Assembly: GCF_019175385.1 (NCBI RefSeq) | Contig: NC_083345.1 | Span: 119,167,657 to 119,231,656 of the forward strand | DNA: 64,000 nucleotides | Source of the DNA: Lycium barbarum | Taxonomy: Eukaryota > Streptophyta > Magnoliopsida > Solanales > Solanaceae | Direction: 5' to 3' | Shown: piece by piece, positions 1 to 10,425 of the stretch | Position numbering within the stretch: position 1 is the first letter of the stretch | Layout of the letters: each line of letters opens with the position of its first letter | Program-made: the position numbers and the translations under genes | The notes under the pieces: model-generated | Told to the model about the DNA's origin: nothing | Databases searched by the model: none | Seen by the model: the letters and a program-made list of their open reading frames with translations, nothing else

Positions 1-267
1 AAAAGTTAGAGAATGAATAATACAATTTACCTTTTATTGCAGCCACTACTTCCAGTTCTAAAAGATTTCTGCAATCAATCTGCAAATAATATAAAAATTT
101 AATCACGGTGTTGGTATATAACTACTTATAGTAAATCATAAGAAACAAAGACAAAAGGCTCATTAATCAAAATAGACTTCAAGGATATTGAGGAAAACTC
201 AGAAAAAGTGAGAATGACAAATATGGTAAATGATAGCTATACTTCTGGAGACCAAAATAAATGACTA

Positions 268-528
268 CTCCCTCAGTTCACTTTTATTTGTCCATTATGG
301 ACTTTGGATATCTCTTAAAAAATAATAAATGAAGTGCGTATTTCACCATGATACCCATATTAATTGGTGTATAATTGTATTGGATTTGAAAAATAATTTG
401 GAATGAGTAATTAATGCCAAGGGCAAAATTAAAAAATAAATTATTTTTCTGTTGATATGCGAAAGTAGACAAATAAAAGTGAAAATCTATTTTTGACATA
501 GTGGACAAGTAAAAGTGAACAGAGGAAG
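268..528. mobile_element. Stowaway-type MITE
   Basis: Non-coding element with terminal inverted repeats CTCCCTCAGTTCACTTTTA at the left and CTTCCTCTGTTCACTTTTA (reverse complement) at the right, flanked by TA at 266-267 and 529-530. TA target duplication and the CTCCCTC terminus are the hallmarks of Tc1/mariner-derived Stowaway MITEs. It has no coding capacity; the antisense ORF inside it is spurious. Confidence 0.85.
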
Positions 529-530
529 TA

Positions 531-842
531 CATGATTATTGTTTAGTTTGGATAATAAATGCTTTAATTATTACAATTTATAAGGTTATAATTCTGAATG
601 CAGTAAAGACTGACCGTTGTAGACACGTAATTTTTGATCCTCGAGTTATTTTACACGATTTTTAACATTAAATATTTCTTTTTGGCTTAATCTTGCTATT
701 TCGAATCTTATCTCATTTTAGTGGTTTTGTTGTGAAAATAAAAAATATAATACAAAAATAGAGTCGTATTTAAGATAAGAAAATTTCAAAAATATTCTAT
801 TCTTTTAACCGGATTTAAATGTATAAGTTTGTATTTTTCTTA
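531..842. other. AT-rich intergenic stretch
   Basis: Lies between two MITEs. I see no ORF of interest, no RNA gene and no recognisable repeat. Confidence 0.5.
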
Positions 843-1119
843 GGTGTCGTTTGGCCATAAATATCAAAAATAAATTCACTTTTTTTTGGAATTTTTGAAG
901 TTGGAGTTGTGTTTGGTCATAGTTTTTGAAATTGTAGTTTTTGGTGAAATGTAGTTGTAAAAAAGTAAAAAAAATTTGAAAAACAAGTTTTTTGAGTTTT
1001 TGATATTCCAGAATACAACTTCAATTTGTATTCGGAATATTTATGGCCTAACACCCAAAAATGAAAAAAGTAATTTTTTTTTAAAAAAAAATAAATAATT
1101 TTTATGGTCAAACGGCACC
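843..1119. mobile_element. PIF/Harbinger-type (Tourist-like) MITE
   Basis: Ends GGTGTCGTTTGGCCATAAA and, reverse-complemented, GGTGCCGTTTGACCATAAA, flanked by TTA at 840-842 and 1120-1122. TTA target duplication and GG..GTTTG termini fit PIF/Harbinger MITEs. Related copies are at 32898-33160 and, truncated, near 20180 and 58410. Confidence 0.75.
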
Positions 1120-1182
1120 TTAATGTAAACTTAGGTGGTTAATTTGCTATAAGTGGATTTAGACACGTGATTGAGGGGGCAT

Positions 1183-1192
1183 GAATTATATA
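1183..1192 (+). promoter_or_regulatory. candidate TATA box and CT-rich leader
   Basis: TTATATAAAC is followed by a GA- then CT/CA-rich stretch (about 1200-1560) that resembles a plant 5' UTR, with a possible splice donor near 1572. The only plus-strand gene downstream is the deneddylase at 2772, so this could be its promoter with a leader intron that now spans a MITE and an NLR fragment. This is inference; no transcript evidence is available. Confidence 0.3.
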
Positions 1193-1571
1193 AACACACA
1201 CAGACAGAGACGGATATAGAGAATAGAGCACAGATATAGATAAGAGAGAGAAAGTGACGGCAGAAAAAAAAAAATATATCATCATCTCCTGCAATTTTTT
1301 ACTCACCATAAACATACCATTTTGACCATCTCCCAACCACACCCCCACCGCATCATCTCCTTCATCACTTCACCGAAAAATCCAAAAAAAAAAAAAAAAA
1401 AAAAGAAACAGCAACCAAACGCCCCTTTTCTTTTTCTTTTTCACCCGTAAACACCACCCTAAGCCCTTTAAAACAGACCCTTTTTCCTTTGAAACGCCCT
1501 GTCATTTCGGTTGAAGTTTTATTCGTAGTTGAGAGTTTCAACTGGTGTTCGCTTAATTGTTGCCTACAAAT

Positions 1572-2074
1572 TAAGGTCCATTTCTTTACCCATTTTTCAA
1601 TTTTGACTTGTTTGTTTTTCTCTACCCTAATTTCTGTGAACGTTTTTTTTTTTTTTTTTTTAATAATTTTGCTTCCTGGGTGTTCTAGTTCAACAAATAT
1701 TTGAGATTATTAGTTGATTTTTACATTGCTTATGGAATATAGAGTAAGGATAAATTCCAAGGGGGTTTGGATCTAAAAGAGTTGGTCATTGAATTTTTCT
1801 TGTGTGGGAATTAATTGAAGTCCATGCTAATTGGTAAAATGAACGTATCATGTGCTGATATTTGAAAATCGAATTAGAAAAATGAGATAAATTGGAGAAA
1901 TCTGGCTCAAGGTTTCAGTCAGTTATGTTTTCATTCTATTGGTAGTATGACTACGTTTTAGGCAATCTTTAGGCCCGTTTAATTGATTGTGTGTTTTTGC
2001 TTTTATTTGCTTTCAATCTTGTGTATTCATTTCCCGGGTGAGATGTCCCGGAAGAAAACAAAAATGTAAAAATG
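1572..2074. other. AT/T-rich non-coding stretch
   Basis: Contains a poly-T run near 1645-1660. No convincing gene or repeat. It could be intron of the gene starting near 1200. The 71-residue ORF in the neighbouring leader is low complexity and not credible. Confidence 0.4.
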
Positions 2075-2104
2075 ACCAATCATGTGTAATAAATTATATA
2101 ACTA

Positions 2105-2365
2105 CTCCCTCTGTGTCAAAAAGATTGACGCTTTTCGCTTTTTGAGAGTTAAAAATTTTAATTTTGACCGTATGATTTAACATAGAATCTTTTATTTTTT
2201 TCGAAATAAAATTTACATATTTGAAAACTACGTAAAAAGTACTATAAGTCACCATAATTAATAATTTAAAATATTTGAAAGACGTATGAAAAAATTACGG
2301 TAAAAGAAATAACTCGTTTGACTCTCGAAAAGCGAAAAGTGTCAATCTTTTTGGGACGGAGGTAG
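2105..2365. mobile_element. Stowaway MITE shared with copy 3
   Basis: Termini CTCCCTCTGTGTCAAAAAGATTGAC and the inverted equivalent GTCAATCTTTTTGGGACGGAGGTAG, flanked by TA at 2103-2104 and 2366-2367. A relative (51823-52065) occupies the same target position (GAAC-TA-CTCAATTTT). The paralogous sites near 27430 and 62565 are empty. Confidence 0.88.
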
Positions 2366-2514
2366 TACTCAATTTTACCTATCTTATTACAATCAAACAA
2401 TACACCAGGAATTATGCACAAAACATTTTCATCAAAATCAATGAGAATTCTCATTCATTGGTAAAACATATAATGGCTGTTGAAGATTCATTCTTTAATT
2501 ATTTTACTTACCCC

Positions 2515-2683
2515 TGCAGGTTGGCTGTGTCAAAGGCATAAACTTTAAGAATGCTGTTTCCGAACCCCTCCTCTTGATCTTTTTGGATCTTCTTAGCGGA
2601 TTCCACAAGGGAAGGAGTGCATCCCCGTAACTCAATTCGCTGTAGTGTCGTACTATCTACAAATTCTTGAGGAATCTCTTGTA
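2515..2683 (-). pseudogene. NLR 3'-end fragment (last LRR residues)
   Basis: Minus-strand remnant matching only the last 50-55 residues of the NLR at 27580-30183, including the equivalents of QEIPQ and RIELRGCTPSLVE. The rest of the gene is absent. At 2678-2683 the sequence passes through CTTGTA straight into the leader of the deneddylase gene. Compared with the longer fragment at 52197-52872, 517 bp have been lost between two CTTGTA repeats. It cannot encode a functional receptor. Confidence 0.8.
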
Positions 2684-2771
2684 CTCCATTTTGTAAAGTT
2701 TATTTCAAGATCTTCAATTGGGACATTCAAGGCCATTTGAAGGATTCCATTCAAGAGTTATCATTGGCGCC

Positions 2772-3455
2772 ATGGCTAAATCCAAAGCAGATGAGAAGAT
2801 TCTCAGCTACAACGATGTCGTTCTTAGGCGATCAGATTTGGACATTCTCAATGGTCCTAATTATCTCAATGACCGCATCATTGAGTTCTATTTTAGCTAT
2901 CTCAGCTCACTCTTTCCATCTGACGACATATTACTGGTACCACCTTCTATTGCTTTCTGGATTAAAGAGTGTCCTGATCCTGCAAGCCTGAAGGATTTTA
3001 TAGAACCACTTCATCTTTCTCGAAGGAAGTTGATTCTCTTACCTGTCAACGATAATTCTGACGTGTGCATGGCTGAAGGTGGGAGTCATTGGAGCTTACT
3101 GGCTTTTGACAGAAACTCCAATGTATTTGTACATCATGACAGCAGCTCCGGGTGCATGAATGAGTATCATTCCAAACTGGTATACAAGGTTACTCTTCCT
3201 TATACAGCATCCAACGCCACCTATAGAGAGTGTCCAGACACGCCAAAGCAAGTCAACGGTTATGATTGTGGCATGTATGTCTTAGCTATTGCACGAGTCA
3301 TCTGTCAGTGGTGTGCAAGCAGTGGAACCCAAGATGCAAATACTTTATGGTTCTCCCATTTGGAACAGCTCAGTCCAAGTGCTGTTTCTGAGATGCGTAA
3401 TGGGATTCTGGGGTTAATAAAAGGTCTGATGGCTGCACCCAAGAGTGTGGCATAG
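2772..3455 (+). CDS. NEDP1: NEDD8-specific protease, SENP8/NEDP1/DEN1-like
   Basis: An intact 227-residue ORF with the ULP/C48 cysteine-protease fold. The family removes NEDD8 (RUB1) from modified proteins, and family length is about 220-230 residues. All four expected active-site residues are visible: His106 in GGSHWSLLAF, Asp123 in HHDSSSG, Gln160 in TPKQ and Cys166 in YDCGMYV. The substrate-groove motif YLNDRIIEFYF is at 31-41. The start was chosen at the ATG in GGCGCCATGG because homology begins at MAKSKADEK; an upstream in-frame ATG at 2718 would add 18 unsupported residues. There is no intron in the coding part. A broken paralogue lies at 52993-53653. It is embedded in an NLR cluster, immediately beside an antisense NLR fragment, probably by duplication and not through functional linkage. 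It looks functional, but expression is unknown. Confidence 0.9.
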   Translation: MAKSKADEKILSYNDVVLRRSDLDILNGPNYLNDRIIEFYFSYLSSLFPSDDILLVPPSIAFWIKECPDPASLKDFIEPLHLSRRKLILLPVNDNSDVCMAEGGSHWSLLAFDRNSNVFVHHDSSSGCMNEYHSKLVYKVTLPYTASNATYRECPDTPKQVNGYDCGMYVLAIARVICQWCASSGTQDANTLWFSHLEQLSPSAVSEMRNGILGLIKGLMAAPKSVA

Positions 3456-3896
3456 TGGATGAAAATCAGGGAACGAGGTTACAATTCCAGCAGAGACCAA
3501 AAAAACTACGTGAGGTTTAAATTTCCAGCAGAGACCAGCGTGACGCTTGACGGTCAGTTGTCTCTCACAATCTTTTTGGATTTCCAGGAAAGATTTGTTA
3601 TTTCAAAAGAAAGCTAATGGGGGAAACTAGGAATATAGTATCTCAATTTTGATAAAATGATATTAATATTCATTGTCGAAAAGACACTCTCGTAATCCAT
3701 AATGGGTGAGGTATCTTTTACCTTTTGTGAGTGTGCATAATGAACGAACTATTATTTAGTGTTCCTTTAAGCTTTCTGTGCAAAGAAACCCGTTTGGTGG
3801 ATCCATAAGATTCTCTGTTTTCCTTGTTCGAAGTTCTGTTATTCTCTGTGGTTGCTAATTGATTGGTTTAGGACATATTTTGTTTCTTTCTTTTAA
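3456..3896. other. 3' flank of deneddylase gene
   Basis: No ORF. Conserved at 53654-54090 and in part at 45885-46030, so it belongs to the duplicated unit. The first part probably includes the 3' UTR. Confidence 0.6.
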
Positions 3897-4656
3897 CGGA
3901 AAAGGGCCAAAATTACCCCTGAACTTTGAGAAATGGTTTATTTATATCCTTCGTTATACTATTGGGTCAATTATGCCCTTTCCATTATACTATGGTCCAA
4001 ATTTATCCCTAATCTAAACGGACTGCCACGTGTCCTAATCCTAGGTGTTTTGGCCATCCCACCCCTCCCCCCCCCAATAATTTTTTACCCCACCCAAATA
4101 AACCCGACCCGACCCGATCCGTTCTCCTCCAATTTACCCAACCCGTTCTCCTTCATGAAGCAGCTGAATTTGGTTACTAGTTTGTCTCGAGGTGGCCAGT
4201 GTTTGAGTCTATTTAAAGCAAAACTGAAGGCTTTGGAGCGAATATGCGAATTTTCTAACTGGTGTCTCTTGACATCATTTCGACAGAGAATCAAGTTGAT
4301 TACAACGAAGGACTAACTGAAGCAAATCATAGAAAATAATCCTAGTTGATGTTACAAAAATGCAAAAGAGCTCATAGTTTCTCAAATGTTGTAACTTCCA
4401 CAAGAAAGGGGCTTCCACCAGCAAATATGTTACTCAGAGGTGGCCTCTGAACCACAATTCTTATACCAAAAGGAAATGACAAAAGCAACGGGAAAAAAAT
4501 TGAAGGAGAGCGGGTCGGGTTGGGTTTATTTGGGTGGGGTAAAAAAAATTTTTTTTTTGGGGGGGGGGGGGGGGACGCCTAGGATTAGGACACGTGGCAG
4601 TCTGTTTATAAATAAATAATTTTTCAAAGTTCAGGGGTAATTTTGGCCCTTTTCCG
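3897..4656. mobile_element. Mutator-like foldback element, possible Pack-MULE
   Basis: Ends CGGAAAAGGGCCAAAATTAC and its inverted equivalent, flanked by a perfect 9-bp duplication TTCTTTTAA (3888-3896, 4657-4665). Inverted homology extends well inward (for example CACGTGTCCTAATCCTAGG near 4027 against 4578-4596), so the terminal repeats are long and interrupted, as in Mutator-like elements. Paralogous positions near 46028 and 54090 are uninterrupted, a clean empty site. The unique middle (about 4140-4500) carries no transposase. On the minus strand it holds the end of an open frame and possible 3' UTR, suggestive of a captured gene piece. Confidence 0.75.
4372..4492 (-). pseudogene. possible captured gene 3' end inside the foldback element
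   Basis: About 39 codons are open on the minus strand and end in TGA at 4372-4374. Residues include SNIFAGGSPFLVEVTTFEKL before the stop. UTR-like sequence follows in the minus sense. I do not recognise the parent gene. The composition is less AT-rich than the flanks. It could be chance, since short open frames are common. Confidence 0.3.
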
Positions 4657-4692
4657 TTCTTTTAAAATGATTTAAGCTCCAGTGATGTACCA

Positions 4693-4772
4693 TCTAAATT
4701 TCAAGTTTCATTGTTGATAGCTAAATGGACTTTCTAAATTTCAAGTTTCATTGTTGATAGCTAAATGGACTT
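4693..4772. repeat. 40-bp tandem duplication
   Basis: Two adjacent copies (4693-4732, 4733-4772) beginning TCTAAATTTCAAGTTTCATT. The paralogous positions near 46068 and 54125 have one copy, so the duplication is private to this block. Confidence 0.85.
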
Positions 4773-4860
4773 TTGACTTTAATACACAAAATCTGTGTTG
4801 TCTATCTCCATGTTAAGATTAGTACTACTACTAGCTCCTTTTGGTTTATATGCTAATCCT

Positions 4861-5940
4861 TTCCTTCATTTTCTATTTATGAACTCTCCCGAGCGAGTCC
4901 AATGCACTCATCTTTTCTCCATAATGCCCAACATAATATTATCGAGTCGGCCCCAACCAGCAGTACATTAATACCAGCAGTGCAGCAGCCTCGTCGAAGC
5001 ACAAATTCGGCTATGAGCGCCAGTAGCTAATTTCCTTCTCTTTGCTTATATTTTTTTTTTCTTTTTGCAGCTTGTATTTGTGTGGATGTACAAGAAAATG
5101 ACTAACGTTTTTACTCTTGTTTTTACTTAAACCAGATGATTTCCCAGAGCAGAATGTGAAAATATAGTCGCCACACTATGGACTAGTTTGATCATGTTTT
5201 CTTTTATCTTATCACAAATGATTTGGCTTTCAAAATTAGGATGTAAATGAATTGAAAAATGTTAGAAGTTGCACAAGAGGCAGACACCCTTTCTAAGTTA
5301 CGTATCCAAGTTTGCCATCATAGTAATTGTTTTTTTTTTTTTTTTCAAAAAAACGTTGGAATCAAGTGGTGTCTTTTAGCAATTATTTGGATTCCACCAA
5401 AATGAAATGGCAGAATTCACCGGGTTTAAGCCCAATCACCCTTTTCTTCAAAGCAATTTTTTTTTTTAATTTTTAATTTGAGGTTCAAATACCTTTTTTT
5501 TTTCTGTAAAATAAATGAATTTGTGAAACTTGAAGTCCAATTACTTTTTTAGCATAAGTTTTCAAGATAAAGGGCCAAAGGTTCAAACACTTACTGTTAA
5601 ATAACTTGAAGATCTTATATCTTTTGAGTTAAAAACAAATGAGTTCATTAGCGGATTAAGAAGTTGAGTTATAATAATAATTCAAAGTCTTAATAAACCG
5701 TACACAGTTTAAAGAGATTTATTCCTTCATAATTAGTAAATTATAGACTTAATTCATTAATTGAATTAAAGATATGATTTGAAATGCTAAAAATGATTTT
5801 CAAAAGTAAACACTCCCTAAAGCTAAATAAAAAATGTACATTTTTTTTTTCTAAATTACTATCCATGAATATGCATCTCTCAAAATTTATACATATAAAC
5901 ACATTTGACAAATAAGCTATACAAATTTTTAGCCATAAAA
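4861..5940. other. AT-rich non-coding stretch
   Basis: Several poly-T runs (5050, 5330, 5460, 5500). The part from about 5260 is repeated at 54525-55200. I see no gene. Confidence 0.5.
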
Positions 5941-6607
5941 TGTTAGATCAGTAGGTAAATCGCATTGGGCGGATCCTTAATACCGAGGTGCTTAAAACCT
6001 TCCTCGGGAGATCACCAGAACCCTTACCCGTTCTCTGGATTTTATTTAAAGGTTTTCAATAATTAATCTTTAAATTGGTTTCCTAATTCCCATTCAATAA
6101 ATTAGGTGGCGACTCTGTTTGTTCACGACAAAGAGGCCAAGTTATGAGAACCTTTTATGCGCGAGCGTAAAAGCGGACCGTAACAGAGGTAATATAAATG
6201 CAGGTGTGATGCAATGCAATGCACTGACCAACTGTCTCATACTGTACACACTTGCTACGGGCGTAAAAAATTCACTTCTCGATAGTCATAACCCATGGGG
6301 ACCTGCGAAGTCCATGTACCAGTCACTCCGCACACAACCCAGAGATGACTTCCACAACACTAGCCACTCCGCACACAGCCTAGAGATGACTTCCACAACA
6401 CTAGCCACTTCGCACGCAGCCTAGAGGTGACTTTTATCCTTCACTTTCTTATCATACATTTCTATAATCTTTTTCCATCAATTTATCCATTGGGACCACA
6501 TCACGTACCATGAGAAATGTAGGATGAAATGTATGCATGGATGTTGAATTCATGTGTGATCATGGGGATGAATAACCATAACAACATCCGTAAATTATTT
6601 ACCAATA
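5941..6607. repeat. degenerate LTR-retroelement leader, part 1
   Basis: Contains an LTR-end-like stretch (ATTCAATAAATTAGG) followed by TGGCGACTC near 6107, which resembles the primer-binding region of Ogre/Tat-type gypsy elements. It continues as low-complexity leader sequence. A near-identical copy is at 55205-55870. Element A later inserted into it at 6612. The family assignment is tentative. Confidence 0.4.
6324..6435. repeat. 41-bp tandem repeat, about 2.7 copies
   Basis: Units start at 6324, 6365 and 6406 (CACTCCGCACACA...ACTAGC). The same array is at 55581-55690, so it predates the segmental duplication. Confidence 0.85.
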
Positions 6608-7157
6608 CAAACTGTCACGACCCAACCCCGTAGGCCGTGACTGGCGCCCGAGTTGGGCGCCCTGACATACCTATCCATATCGAATCACATACAAATAGCA
6701 AATACGGCCATAACTGCTATATGTCGTCTCAACTATATCAAACCGTATCGACACACTTCAGCGCAACATATACATATACATATATCGAAAGGCCGGCAAG
6801 GCTATCAAATGTGTCAAAAGCCGACAAGGCTATCAAATGGCACAACGGCCCAAAACATATCCAAAATGCACGCCGACGAGGCTGCCATAACGAATAGGGT
6901 CATATAAACACAACTGAACAGAAGTAGGCACACACACCCACAATTACGTCTACAGACCTCTAAACAGACCAAACGAATCATATGGCGGGACAGGGCCCCG
7001 CCGTACCCCTGAACGAATATATACATACATAGCGAACAAAAATATATACCAAAAGATATGCTCTGAAAGGAGAAGAGCACTCCAACAGCAAAGAGGGGGT
7101 GTCCTAAACCGGTGGATCACCAAACTGTGCGTCTGTACCTGCGGGCATGAAACGCAG

Positions 7158-7174
7158 CCCCCGAAGAAAGGGGG
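7158..7174 (-). promoter_or_regulatory. conserved LTR hairpin, loop UUUCUUC
   Basis: Read on the minus strand: CCCCC-TTTCTTC-GGGGG, followed by CTGCGTTTCATGCCCGCAGG. The same structure is in the partner LTR, in element B and in the solo LTR, with changed but mostly paired stems. Probably RNA-level; its role is unknown. Confidence 0.55.
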
Positions 7175-8527
7175 TCAGTACGAAATATGCACTGAGTATG
7201 CAAAGCAGAATGTACAGAAAGCAAATCTGAGATATAAACGAAATGGAAGTATCAAACATAAATGCAAATCCAACATATCAAAATTTGTTTACTTTCAAAA
7301 ACATGTAAGTCATGCATCGGTATAGGAGAATATGGTCGCCCACCCATCGATGGCGCCATAACACAGCATAACACCAGAAAGTCTCAAATCTCCGTATCCC
7401 CGTCACATATCACATCACAACATAACGCCATACACAGCATAACACCAAATATAGGTGGAACCCGACCCTCTTTTGCGAGTACCTCGGTGAACCATAAACA
7501 CAGCATAACTCCGGAGTATATCAAAATGCGCACGATAACAGAACCGGCCCGGGACTCGGCGAAAGGAATAACAGAATGCACGAATAGAGTCGTGAGTAGT
7601 CATATGCATAAAATCATTGTCATAACTTCAAACATAAGTAAAATGATCATATTTGAAATCGGAATAATGGTCACACCAAATTGTTTCAAAGATTCTCCGA
7701 ATTACATAAAGGAAGGTCGCGGGACCCACGGACGGGTATCGACCCGAATCAGGCCCGCTTATGGAAAACATACTCATTATACATCATGCACACTCTTATG
7801 AAAATGTTGGAAAAATCCGAGCCTTTATGCGAAAGATATGACATTCAAAAATTACGAAATTCATTAAAGTGGAACCTTTTTGTACAAAGTTTGGAAATCA
7901 CTTCTTTCAAAAACATAATGGTTCATATTTCATCAAATCATACATAAGAGTGCCAAGGAATATATATATATAGATCATATCATGCTCGGATTTCGGATTT
8001 GGAATTTCCTTAAGGCTCTAATCTAGCCTATGTGAAACTAAGGCATGCCAAGAAAAGAAGGTTGCTTTACATACCTCGTACGCACTCCAAGATAGTCAAT
8101 CTAAAGTAAATCCCAATCTACGCCTCGGGCTCCCCAAGGTCTACAAACATAGGCACTTAAGCAATTATTTATTCCAACTAACTCTAAATTCTACAGAAAA
8201 TTCGGCAGCATTTCCCCTGTAAATAGGCCAACCCGAGAATTTAACTCGCTCAAAATCAACAACAACAACCACAATAACCAACCTAGTAACATCGATAATC
8301 AATTCGAAAGGCAAAATAATAATAGTAGCTCTCTTTTACACCATTCGACAACTTTCCAATCATTCAATTCAATGGCTTACTTTCAAGCCACAATATCGTT
8401 CGTACATTCGATTATTAACCCAAACCCATACTAACAACATTCAAGAACATTCTAAACAATTCACATAATGTTTCCAACCATCCAACAATTTGCTCCAAAA
8501 GTGGCCGAAAACAGCCCCCTAAACCGT

Positions 8528-8557
8528 GAGCAGCCCCCCCCCCCCCCCCCCCCCCCT
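8528..8557. repeat. poly-C run in element A LTR
   Basis: About 29 C; the partner run near 16341 is several bases longer. It is a fast-changing mononucleotide tract. Confidence 0.9.
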
Positions 8558-9812
8558 TTTCACATTCCTCCTTTTCAAGTCATGTTTTGTATCACAATCC
8601 ACAATATATCGATGTCATTTTCACAAATATACGACTTACATCAAACGCACAATAAGACTCAAATCAGCCCACAAAATCTCAACATCAATCTTGAGTTATT
8701 AATTGCTCATTTCCAAACTAGAATTCATAACGACGACAATTAAAACGCTAAGCGATATTAATGCGATCTTCGGCATATTATATGACCCACATTAGTCCAC
8801 ACTACACATATACATATGTCGATGGTTCTCATAAATAAAGATTGCATTAAGTGCACAAAATTCTCCAAATCAGTCCGCACATTTACCATATCAATTTTTG
8901 GGACATTAACTCTCATTTTCAACATAAAAATCATCACAACAACCATTACGACGCTAAGCGATATCAATTCATTCTTTGCTACAAATTGGAGGCTATATAC
9001 ACGGCTACATACCCACCTATATACATACATCGATAGTTCTCATTCATTTCTTCACCCTACAACAATCAACATACTAAATAGAATTAATTCATCACTTAAT
9101 CACAACACCCATTTACACAACTTCACACACCATACACGACCCAAATTCCAACATACTACATTTCATGATTTTCATCCATATTAACATACTACAACATGAA
9201 TTAAACGTCCACAACACATAAACAAGAGCAAAACTTACCTTTCTTCTCCAAGTCCACACTTTGGTTAGGGTTAGCAATTGACACAACGAATGGTTGGATG
9301 ACCCAAACAACTCTTCCACGCTACTTAGGGACCTCAATATAGTGGGTTTACACCAAGGAATTATTTTTGGAGAGGCTAAAAATGATCTTGGTTTTCCTCT
9401 CCTCTTGGCCGAAAACAGTGGGTTGAAGGGTGCTCTCAAGTTCTTATTTTTTCTAAGTGTTGGAATGGTGAGAGATGACTTAGAGGTCATATATTAAGTC
9501 CACAAAATATCTATATTGTCTTTGGCCCACACAATGTGTTGGACCAATTAAAATTGGCCACACAATGTGTGGGGACCATTCAATATACACGGCCACCATG
9601 GCACTTTTGCACAACATTTTTAATTCCAATTTTTATGAATTGTGGTCCCAATTTTTCCTAAGTGTTCAATGCCCACAATTTCATATATAACTTATGTCTC
9701 AAAATAAAATCAAAGGTCAACAGTCCCGACTTCAAATCCCGGAATAGCCTTGGCCTTAAATTATCATAGTTAATCCGGGTTGTCCCAATGTATAAAATTA
9801 CGGGACATAACA

Positions 9813-9824
9813 TCCTCCCCCCTT
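9813..9824 (-). promoter_or_regulatory. element A polypurine tract
   Basis: On the minus strand, AAGGGGGGAGGA lies directly against the 3' LTR, where plus-strand DNA synthesis is primed. Confidence 0.85.
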
Positions 9825-9827
9825 AAG

Positions 9828-9847
9828 AACATTCGTCCTCGAATGTT
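9828..9847. repeat. inverted repeat next to polypurine tract
   Basis: AACATTCG-TCCT-CGAATGTT, 8-bp arms. The same repeat lies beside the PPT of element B at 36086-36107. Function unknown. Confidence 0.7.
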
Positions 9848-9915
9848 GGATTAATTCTACGGGTCTTATATAATATCCGGGGGAGTTTCTCTTATAGCCA
9901 TCACTTACAAGTTAT

Positions 9916-10356
9916 TCACACATCAACAGAATTCAACAAAGAATTTGGATTACCTGAAGGTACTGGGAATAGGTGAGGATACTTTTTCTTCATCTGTTCC
10001 TCAGCCTCCCAGGTCATTTCTTCACGGTTATTATTCCGCCACAGTACCTTAACCGAAGCCACATCCTTATTCCGCAACTTTCTTACCTGACGATCCAATA
10101 TGGCTATAGGCTGCTCTTCGTAAGATAGCTCCTCGGTGACCTGTAGATCAACTGAAGGGAAGATTCTGGAAGGGTCACCAATACATTTACGAAGCATAGA
10201 AACATGGAATACCGGGTGTACCGCTCCCAAATCAGCTGGCAGATCCAATTCGTAGTCCACTTTGCCTATTTTACGAATAATCAGATAAGGCCCAATATAT
10301 TTCGGACTGAGCTTTACTTTCTTGCCAAATCTCATAACACCTTTCATAGGTGACAC
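9916..10356 (-). CDS. element A integrase C-terminus and chromodomain-like tail
   Basis: A 146-residue open stretch. GKKVKLSPKYIGPY and HPVFHVSMLRK are typical of the gypsy integrase C-terminus. VLWRNNNREEMTWEAEE near residue 105 is the chromodomain-like end of chromoviral integrases, which directs integration into chromatin. It lies in the same frame as the large pol ORF and is cut off from it only by the TGA at 10426-10428, so the ATG used here is not a natural start. Confidence 0.85.
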   Translation of the reverse strand: MSPMKGVMRFGKKVKLSPKYIGPYLIIRKIGKVDYELDLPADLGAVHPVFHVSMLRKCIGDPSRIFPSVDLQVTEELSYEEQPIAILDRQVRKLRNKDVASVKVLWRNNNREEMTWEAEEQMKKKYPHLFPVPSGNPNSLLNSVDV

Positions 10357-10425
10357 TTTCAGGAATACCCAATCACCAATCTGGAACTCTAACGGTCGAC
10401 GTCGTTTATCAGCATAAGATTTCTG

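Larger units (their letters stand above)
6613..9812 (-). repeat. element A 3' LTR (left in window)
   Basis: 3200 bp, TG...CA ends in the plus reading (TGTCACGACC to GGACATAACA). By eye about ten substitutions and a poly-C length change separate it from the partner LTR. It contains the conserved hairpin at 7158-7174. ORFs inside it recur in both LTRs and look spurious. Confidence 0.93.

Noticed and set aside
2718..2771. Upstream in-frame ATG for the deneddylase
   Set aside because: Family homology starts at the ATG at 2772 and the preceding 18 codons are not supported by the family length.
3933..4316. 127-residue ORF
   Set aside because: Lies across the inverted end of the foldback element; no family similarity.
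7262..7801. 179-residue ORF in the element A LTR, repeated at 15069-15608
   Set aside because: It is duplicated only because it lies in both LTRs. No domain, and it is in the antisense of the element.
8816..9490. ORFs of 122 and 125 residues in the left LTR (copies at 16625-17299)
   Set aside because: Low-complexity AT-rich LTR sequence; overlapping ORFs on opposite strands with no homology I recognise.
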